A stretch of DNA of 64,000 nucleotides from Pseudomonas poae. Lineage in GTDB: Bacteria; Pseudomonadota; Gammaproteobacteria; Pseudomonadales; Pseudomonadaceae. Of this stretch, positions 56,572 through 64,000 are shown in pieces. Below the pieces are notes generated by a model. That model made no database searches and was not told where the DNA came from. It was given only the letters and a program-made list of their open reading frames with translations. A program made the position numbers and the translations under genes. Positions within the stretch are counted from its first letter, which is position 1, and each line of letters begins with the position of its first letter. The stretch spans positions 3,052,001 through 3,116,000 of the forward strand of contig CP034537.1 of assembly GCA_004000515.1 (NCBI GenBank), read 5' to 3'.

Positions 56572-56599
56572 TAGTTTTTAGTCGTCGCTTGCTGTTGGG

Positions 56600-56635
56600 A
56601 AAAACCGCACTGCTGTTACAGCGTGCGGTTTTTTC
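56600..56635 (+). terminator. terminator-like hairpin between acpP and fabF
   Basis: AAAAACCGCAC / GTGCGGTTTTTT-like arms around TGCTGTTACAGC, with a U-tract. It probably makes the abundant acpP message end here, with partial read-through to fabF. Confidence 0.83.
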
Positions 56636-56680
56636 TTTAGCTCTATAGCAAAGTGTCGTCATTAGAAAAAGGAGAGTGCT

Positions 56681-57925
56681 GTGTCGCGTAGACGCGTCGT
56701 AGTCACCGGTATGGGTATGTTGTCGCCACTGGGTACGGATGTGCCGAGCAGTTGGCAGGGCATTCTGGCTGGCCGCAGTGGTATTGGTCTGATCGAACAC
56801 ACGGACCTTTCTGCCTATTCCACCCGTTTTGGCGGCTCGGTAAAGGGTTTCAATGTCGAGGAATACCTCTCGATCAAAGAGTCCCGCAAACTCGACCTGT
56901 TCATTCAATACGGCCTGGCAGCCGGTTTTCAGGCAGTGCGTAACGCCGGCCTGGAAGTCACCGACGCCAACCGTGAACGCATCGGCGTGGCCATGGGTTC
57001 GGGTATTGGTGGCTTGACCAATATCGAAGAAACCAGCCGCATCCTGCACGATACTGGCCCCCGTCGAATCTCACCGTTCTTCGTGCCGGGCTCGATCATC
57101 AATATGATTTCCGGGTTCCTGTCGATCCACCTGGGGGCGCAGGGGCCTAACTACGCCATCGCCACTGCGTGCACCACCGGCACGCATTGCATCGGCATGG
57201 CCGCGCGCAACATTGCCTATGACGAAGCCGACGTGATGATCGCCGGCGGCGCCGAGATGGCTGCTTGCGGTCTTGGCATGGGCGGCTTCGGCGCGTCCCG
57301 TGCACTGTCCACCCGCAACGACGAGCCGACCCGTGCCAGCCGTCCGTGGGACAAGGGCCGTGACGGTTTCGTGTTGTCCGACGGCGCCGGTGCCCTGGTG
57401 CTGGAAGAGTTGGAACACGCCAAGGCGCGTGGTGCCACCATTTACGCCGAGCTGATCGGCTTCGGCATGAGCGGTGACGCTTATCACATGACCTCACCAC
57501 CGTCCGACGGTGCCGGCGCCGCGCGTTGCATTACCAACGCCCTGCGCGATGCGAAGGTCAATGCGGACCAGGTGCAATACATCAACGCCCATGGCACTTC
57601 GACCCCAACTGGCGACCTGGCGGAAGCCGAAGCTATCAAGTCGGTGTTCGGCGAGCACGCTTACAAGTTGGCGGTCAGCTCCACCAAGTCCATGACCGGT
57701 CACCTGTTGGGTGCGGCGGGCGCGGTCGAGGCGATCTTCAGCGTGATGGCCATCAAGGATCAGGTCGCTCCGCCGACCATCAACCTGGATGAGCCGGATG
57801 AAGGTTGCGACCTGAACTTCGTGCCGCACGAAGCGCAGCAGATGCCGATCGACGTAGTGTTGTCCAACTCGTTCGGTTTTGGCGGCACCAACGGTTCCCT
57901 GGTGTTCCGCCGGTTCGCCGAGTGA
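56681..57925 (+). CDS. fabF: beta-ketoacyl-ACP synthase II FabF
   Basis: 414 residues from GTG 56681 (AAAAAGGAGAGTGCT). Thiolase fold; catalytic Cys in '[17 protein letters not shown]' near 164, His in '[14 protein letters not shown]' and '[14 protein letters not shown]'. Elongates acyl-ACP with malonyl-ACP, notable for 16:1 to 18:1. Its stop overlaps the pabC start (ATGA-type). Confidence 0.96.
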   Translation: MSRRRVVVTGMGMLSPLGTDVPSSWQGILAGRSGIGLIEHTDLSAYSTRFGGSVKGFNVEEYLSIKESRKLDLFIQYGLAAGFQAVRNAGLEVTDANRERIGVAMGSGIGGLTNIEETSRILHDTGPRRISPFFVPGSIINMISGFLSIHLGAQGPNYAIATACTTGTHCIGMAARNIAYDEADVMIAGGAEMAACGLGMGGFGASRALSTRNDEPTRASRPWDKGRDGFVLSDGAGALVLEELEHAKARGATIYAELIGFGMSGDAYHMTSPPSDGAGAARCITNALRDAKVNADQVQYINAHGTSTPTGDLAEAEAIKSVFGEHAYKLAVSSTKSMTGHLLGAAGAVEAIFSVMAIKDQVAPPTINLDEPDEGCDLNFVPHEAQQMPIDVVLSNSFGFGGTNGSLVFRRFAE

Positions 57926-58740
57926 TGGAAAGCTGGGTCGACGGTCAGCCAGCGGACAACGTGCCCCTGAAAGATCGCGGCCTGGCGTATGGCGATGGGC
58001 TGTTCGAAACCATCGCCGTCAAGGCCGGGCAGCCTGTGTTGCTCGACCGCCACCTGCAGCGCCTTGATGAGGGTTGCAGGCGCCTCGCCTTGGCTGCCGA
58101 TCACGGGGTGATCCGCAGCGAAGTGCTGGCCTACGCCTTGGCCCTCGGCGACGGTGTTCTCAAGTTGATCCTCACTCGCGGCGACAGCCTGCGGGGTTAT
58201 GGCATCAACCCTGGCGCGCCGGTGCGCCGTATCTTGCAGGGCAGCCCGCCCGCAACCTATCCCCACACCCACGGAACCGATGGCATCCGCCTGTTCCCGT
58301 GCGCGACCCGTTTGGCCGAGCAGCCCTTGTTGGCGGGCCTCAAGCACCTTAATCGCCTGGAGCAAGTGATCGCCCGCGCCGAGTGGCAGGATGCCGAACA
58401 TGCCGAAGGCTTGATGCAGGATATATCTGGCCGAGTGATCGAAGGTGTATTCAGCAATCTGTTCCTGGTACGTAATGGCTTGTTACTAACCGCCGATCTG
58501 AATCGTTGTGGCGTTGCCGGGGTGATGCGCGCCGAGATTCTGGCCCAGGCGCAGGCACTGGGCATCCCGGTGGCTGTGGCCGACATCAGTATCGAGCAGT
58601 TACAGCAGGCCGACGAAGTGTTTGTCTGCAACAGCGTTTATGGCATTTGGCCGGTGCGCGCTTGCGCTGCGATGAGCTGGTCGGTTGGGCCGCTCACCCG
58701 TAAACTGCAGGGCATTGTTCGCGCGCTATTGGATATTTGA
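57925..58740 (+). CDS. pabC: aminodeoxychorismate lyase PabC
   Basis: Class IV PLP enzyme giving p-aminobenzoate for folate. 271 residues, '[20 protein letters not shown]', then 'GDGLFETIAV'. PLP Lys in 'LAGLKHLNRLEQVIARAEW' near 140. 'ISGRVIEGVFSNLFLVRNG' is the family's cofactor-phosphate region. Starts inside the fabF stop; mltG follows by 1 nt. Confidence 0.93.
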   Translation: MESWVDGQPADNVPLKDRGLAYGDGLFETIAVKAGQPVLLDRHLQRLDEGCRRLALAADHGVIRSEVLAYALALGDGVLKLILTRGDSLRGYGINPGAPVRRILQGSPPATYPHTHGTDGIRLFPCATRLAEQPLLAGLKHLNRLEQVIARAEWQDAEHAEGLMQDISGRVIEGVFSNLFLVRNGLLLTADLNRCGVAGVMRAEILAQAQALGIPVAVADISIEQLQQADEVFVCNSVYGIWPVRACAAMSWSVGPLTRKLQGIVRALLDI

Positions 58741-58741
58741 G

Positions 58742-59875
58742 TTGATACGAAAACTGGTTGTACTGCTGCTGATCGGTCTGTTCTCGGCGGCTTTGCTGTT
58801 GGGCTATTCGGCCTGGAAGTTCGACTCTGCCTTGAAGCAGCCCTTGAACCTGACCCAGGAGCAATTGCTCGATGTACCGGCAGGGGCGACCCCTACCGGC
58901 ACCTTCAACCGCCTGGAAGCCGACGGCGTGCTCGATGGCGCCTTCTGGCTGCGCCTGTATTGGCGCTTCAACCTCGACGGCCAACCGCTGCACAGCGGCG
59001 AATACCGCATGACGCCCGGCATGACCGCACAAGGTTTGATCGGCCTATGGCAGCGCGGTGAAGTGGTGCAGTACAGCCTGACGTTGGTGGAGGGCTGGAA
59101 TTTCCGCCAGGTTCGCTCGGCGCTGGCCAAGCATGAAAAGATCGTGCAAACCCTTTCCGGCCTGAGCGACACCGAGGTAATGGACAAGCTCGGCCACCCC
59201 GGTGTGTTCCCCGAAGGTCGCTTCTTCCCGGATACCTACCGTTTCGTACGTGGAATGACCGACGTCGAATTCCTGAAAAAAGCCTATAACCGCCTGGACG
59301 ACGTACTCGCCCAGGAGTGGAGCAAGCGTGCCGCCGATGCGCCGTACACCGACCCTTATCAAGCGCTGATCATGGCGTCCCTGGTGGAGAAGGAGACCGG
59401 TGTACCTGAGGAACGCGGGCAAATTGCCGGGGTGTTTGTGCGTCGCTTGAAAGTCGGCATGCTGTTGCAGACCGACCCCACGGTGATCTACGGCCTGGGA
59501 GAGCGCTACAACGGCAAGTTGACCCGCGCTCACCTCAAGGAAGCCAACCCCTATAACACCTATATGATTTCCGGCTTGCCGCCGACACCGATTGCCATGG
59601 TCGGCCGCGAGGCGATCCACGCGGCGCTCAACCCGGTGCCGGGCAGCAGCCTGTATTTCGTCGCCCGTGGCGATGGCAGCCATATTTTCTCCGATGACCT
59701 GGATGCGCATAACGCCGCCGTGCGTGAGTTCCAGCTCAAGCGTCGTGCTGACTACCGCTCCAGTCCCGCTCCGGTGGTAAAACCGGCGGAAGATCCGGCG
59801 CCATCGACCGAGGCACCTGCTGAAACGCCGGCCACACCTGCGCCCGACACTGTCGCGCCACAAAGCCCGCAATGA
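58742..59875 (+). CDS. mltG: endolytic transglycosylase MltG
   Basis: Cuts nascent peptidoglycan glycan strands in the periplasm. 377 residues from TTG 58742; N-terminal anchor 'LVVLLLIGLFSAALLLGYSA'. LysM-like region then the YceG domain: 'LVEGWNFRQVRSALAKHEKI', 'GRFFPDTYRF', catalytic Glu in 'ASLVEKETGVPEERGQIAGV', 'LQTDPTVIYGLG' and 'YNTYMISGLPPTPI'. The last 45 residues are Pro/Ala-rich. Between pabC and tmk as in E. coli. Confidence 0.93.
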   Translation: MIRKLVVLLLIGLFSAALLLGYSAWKFDSALKQPLNLTQEQLLDVPAGATPTGTFNRLEADGVLDGAFWLRLYWRFNLDGQPLHSGEYRMTPGMTAQGLIGLWQRGEVVQYSLTLVEGWNFRQVRSALAKHEKIVQTLSGLSDTEVMDKLGHPGVFPEGRFFPDTYRFVRGMTDVEFLKKAYNRLDDVLAQEWSKRAADAPYTDPYQALIMASLVEKETGVPEERGQIAGVFVRRLKVGMLLQTDPTVIYGLGERYNGKLTRAHLKEANPYNTYMISGLPPTPIAMVGREAIHAALNPVPGSSLYFVARGDGSHIFSDDLDAHNAAVREFQLKRRADYRSSPAPVVKPAEDPAPSTEAPAETPATPAPDTVAPQSPQ

Positions 59876-59881
59876 CTCTGA

Positions 59882-61508
<1,627 letters not shown>

Positions 61509-61571
61509 TTTCCGAGGCCTGCGGGTGTATCGTGGGCCAGACACTTTCCGTGATTTAAGTCGTAGATTCCT

Positions 61572-62356
61572 ATGCTCGTAGATTCCCATTGCCACCTTGA
61601 TCGCCTCGACCTCTCCCAGCACGGCGGCTCCCTCGACGCGGCCCTCGAAGCCGCTCGCCAGCGTGGGGTAGGGCACTTCCTGTGCATCGGTGTCAGCGCT
61701 GAAAACGCCGCCGACGTCAAAGCCCTGGCCGAGCGTTATGCCGATGTGGACTGCTCGGTGGGTATCCACCCGTTGGACCTCAAGCCCGGCGAAGCGCCTG
61801 CGCTAGATTGGTTACTGGTGAACTCAACCACCCGCGGGTGGTGGCGATTGGCGAAACTGGCCTGGACTACCACTACGAACCCGAAGCCGCCGAGTTGCAG
61901 CAAGCTTCCTTTCGCTTGCACCTGCAAGCCGCCCAGCAAACTGGCAAACCGGTGATCGTCCACACCCGTGGCGCTCGCGCCGATACCCTGGCCCTGCTGC
62001 GCGAAGCCGCGCTGCCCCAGGCCGGCGTGCTGCACTGCTTTACCGAAGACTGGGAGATGGCCAAGGCGGCCCTGGACCTGGGTTTCTACATCTCGCTGTC
62101 GGGCATCGTCACTTTCCGCAATGCCGACGCTTTGCGCGACGTGGCGCGCCAGGTGCCGGCCGACCGGCTGCTGGTGGAAACCGACTCGCCGTATCTGGCG
62201 CCGATCCCGCACCGGGGCAAGCCCAACCTGCCGGAATACGTCCGCGACGTGGCAGATTACCTGGCGATGCTGCGCGGCGAGTCCGTCGAGCGTTTTGCCG
62301 AGCAGACGACTGAGAACTTCAAACGCTTGTTCACATTGGCGCACGTCAAATCCTAG
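61572..62356 (+). CDS. tatD: TatD-family metal-dependent DNase (frame broken by a 1-nt loss)
   Basis: Hydrolase of the amidohydrolase-like fold, YcfH/TatD branch. ATG 61572 ('MLVDSHCHLDRLDLSQHGGS', metal His pair). At 61820 one G is missing (GGTGAACTC for GGTGGAACTC); restored 'LDWLLVELNHPRVVAIGETG' joins the second half ('IGETGLDYHYEP', 'PVIVHTRGARADTLALLREA', 'LLVETDSPYLAPIPHRGKPN'), 261 residues. The start lacks a good ribosome site, and 'CGTAGATTCC' occurs twice around it. Confidence 0.92.
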
Positions 62357-62783
62357 GCAAAAAAACCCGGGTTCTGGGGGGTGAATCCGGGCTAAGACCA
62401 TTAGGAGTAAAACAAGGGCACACAGTCCTTCGGTACCCAGGTCGGCGCGTCACTTGGGGGAGATGTCACGCCGACAGTTCAAGTATTGATCAGTATCCGA
62501 TTCAGTCCAGTCGCGACTGGTCGTTTTTTAAACAGATTTGGAATACACGCGCTTCGCTTGAGTTCTCATTACGCAGGTGTACGACGGTAGTTGTTGCGTA
62601 TTATTTCTGACTGATCGGCGTCTATTCGTTGGCGCAGGGTTAGGAGGGTGCGCAGATTGTTCACATAGGCGTTGCTCGGCGACCGTTCAGTCTGGATAAT
62701 CCCTCGCATCGGGTAAATCGTATCGCCACGTATCCGTGGCCCTGCGCAACCCGCCCCTATTCACCTCTGCAGATCTCTTCCTC
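62357..62783. other. 427-nt intergenic region before the TetR gene
   Basis: No gene I can support. A CCCGGGTTC / GAATCCGGG hairpin (62366-62391) is near the tatD stop. A 'TTAGGAGTAAAACAAG' string at 62400 looks like a ribosome site but no credible frame follows. The TetR promoter is presumably in 62600-62750. Confidence 0.5.
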
Positions 62784-63438
62784 ATGCACAAAGAACCCCG
62801 TAAGGTCCGTGAGTTTCGCCGCCGTGAGCAGGAAATTCTCGACACCGCGCTCAAGCTGTTCCTCGAACAAGGTGAAGACAGCGTCACCGTCGAGATGATC
62901 GCGGATGCCGTGGGTATCGGCAAAGGCACCATCTACAAGCACTTCAAGTCCAAGGCCGAGATCTACCTGCGCCTGATGCTCGACTATGAGCGCGATTTGA
63001 ACGAACTGCTGCATTCGGCCGATGTCGACAAGGACAAGGAAGCGCTGTCGCGCGCCTATTTCGAATTCCGCATGCGTGACCCGCAGCGGTACCGCCTGTT
63101 TGACCGCCTGGAAGAAAAAAGTGGTCAAGGGCCATCAGGTGCCGGAAATGGTCGAAGAGCTGCACAAGATCCGTGCCTCGAACTTCGAACGCCTGACCCT
63201 GTTGATCAAGGGCCGTATCAGCGAAGGCAAGCTGGAAGACGTACCGCCATATTTCCACTACTGCGCTGCCTGGGCGTTGGTGCACGGCGCGGTGGCGCTG
63301 TACCACTCGCCGTTCTGGAGCAACGTGCTGGAAGATCAGGAAGGTTTCTTCCAGTTCCTGATGGACATCGGTGTACGCATGGGCAACAAGCGTAAACACA
63401 GCGGCGAGCCACCGGCTGCGGAGATCCCTGCCACCTGA
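62784..63438 (+). CDS. TetR-family transcriptional regulator (frame broken by a 1-nt gain)
   Basis: ATG 62784 ('MHKEPRKVREFRRREQEILD'). HTH about 15-60 ('LFLEQGEDSVTVEMIADAVG', 'IGKGTIYKHFKSKAEIYLRL'). At 63115-63120 six A occur where five are expected; removing one gives 'EEKVVKGHQVPEMVEELHKI' and continues to 'RMGNKRKHSGEPPAAEIPAT', 217 residues. The ligand domain is not of a known subgroup. Its place between tatD and moaA follows Pseudomonas order; the target is unknown. Confidence 0.88.
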
Positions 63439-63488
63439 GGATTTACTGCCACGCGCAGTACCCCAGGAATATACTCAGGCAGGACGCT

Positions 63489-63521
63489 TGCTAAAAGCTG
63501 ATTTTTCAGTCAGCTTTTAGC
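63489..63521 (+). terminator. terminator between the TetR gene and moaA
   Basis: GCTAAAAGCTGA / TCAGCTTTTAGC around TTTTTCAG. A long AT-rich stem; the U-tract is weak. Confidence 0.6.
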
Positions 63522-63552
63522 GCGCCCGTAACATCTTCTGCCGGAGTGATCC

Positions 63553-64000
63553 ATGATCGTTGATCGTCAAGGCAGGCGTTTTCGCAATTTGCGGATCAGC
63601 CTGACCTCAGCCTGCAATTATGCGTGTACCTACTGCGTGCCCAACGGCAAGCGGCTGGTGGCTGCCCAGGACGAACTCTCGGCCGAGGCCATGGCCCGTG
63701 GTGTGGCCTATCTGATTGAGGCGGCCGGTATCGAGCGCCTGCGTATCACCGGCGGTGAGCCGCTGGTCAGCCCAAAACTGGAAGCCTTCATGGGCGCCGT
63801 TGGTCAGATGGGGCTCAGTGATATCAGCCTGACCACCAACGGCCAACTGCTTGCACGCAAGTTGCCGTTGCTGGTGGATGCCGGGATCAAACGCATCAAC
63901 GTTTCCCTCGACACCCTGGACGCCGACGCCTTCCGCAGCATCGCCCGTGGCGGCGACTTGGCCACCGTGCTCGGCGGCATGGACCAGGCCCGCGCTGCCG
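63553..64000 (+). CDS. moaA: GTP 3',8-cyclase MoaA, N-terminal part (cut by window edge)
   Basis: Radical-SAM enzyme, first step of molybdenum cofactor synthesis. About 149 residues visible from ATG 63553 ('MIVDRQGRRFRNLRISLTSA'). The C-x3-C-x2-C cluster motif is 'CNYACTYC' (residues 21-28); SAM-binding 'RITGGEPLVSPKLEAFMGAV' follows, then 'LTTNGQLLARKLPLLVDAGI' and 'INVSLDTLDADAFRSI'. A link with xdhC/mocA is functional only. Confidence 0.95.
   Translation, partial: MIVDRQGRRFRNLRISLTSACNYACTYCVPNGKRLVAAQDELSAEAMARGVAYLIEAAGIERLRITGGEPLVSPKLEAFMGAVGQMGLSDISLTTNGQLLARKLPLLVDAGIKRINVSLDTLDADAFRSIARGGDLATVLGGMDQARAA

Overview
The window reads as a stretch of a Pseudomonas chromosome, most likely from the P. 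fluorescens group. The basis is gene order and protein wording, not a database search. Typical blocks are ltaE-alaS-lysC-csrA, mgtE-amrZ, flgZ-flgN-flgM-flgA-cheV-cheR-flgBCDE, phoPQ, rne/rluC, and the fatty-acid block yceD-rpmF-plsX-fabD-fabG-acpP-fabF-pabC-mltG-tmk-holB. Palindromic REP pairs (REPINs) of the GTGGGAGC...GCTTGC...GCGA type lie between genes, as in fluorescent pseudomonads.

Layout: 1-510 ribH under an FMN riboswitch. 0.67-6.1 kb ltaE, alaS, lysC and the RNA-binding regulator csrA/rsmA. 6.2-6.6 kb tRNA-Ser(GCT) and two identical tRNA-Arg(ACG). 6.9-9.6 kb the Mg transporter mgtE, the Arc-type regulator amrZ and two small membrane genes. 9.96-21.66 kb an 11.6-kb integrated element in tRNA-Arg(CCT), bounded by a 48-bp direct repeat (attL/attR). 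It carries a tyrosine integrase, an excisionase-like protein, a serine recombinase, a few tail or head-tail genes (a gp10-like protein and two tandem tail-assembly I-like genes), a lipoprotein and many small unknown genes. No terminase large subunit, portal or capsid was recognised, so it is a phage remnant or a satellite-like island. 21.9-31.1 kb an MFS transporter and a flagellar/chemotaxis cluster with recognisable sigma-28 and sigma-54 promoters. 31.3-45.1 kb nrdA, rstAB, a phosphopantetheinyl transferase, phoPQ, an AraC regulator, dctA (sigma-54 promoter with two upstream palindromes), xdhC and a mocA-like gene. 45.2-61.5 kb rne, rluC, an HAD phosphatase, sppA, maf, and the ribosome/lipid/replication block ending in holB. 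61.5-64 kb tatD, a TetR regulator and the start of moaA.

How the genes work together: the lipid block makes acyl chains (PlsX, FabD, FabG, AcpP, FabF) and is continuous with folate (PabC), wall (MltG), dTMP (Tmk) and polymerase III (HolB) functions. FlgM, FlgN, FlgZ, CheV and CheR control or assist the flagellum encoded by flgBCDE and genes elsewhere. AmrZ and CsrA/RsmA are global regulators of the motile/sessile switch in pseudomonads.

A major caution: about twenty reading frames are broken by a single-base loss or gain, nearly always at a mononucleotide run. Essential genes are among them (nrdA, fabD, tmk). In every case one base restores a full-length family-like protein. I read these as consensus errors in the sequence, not true pseudogenes. 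Coordinates for those genes span the whole restored gene.
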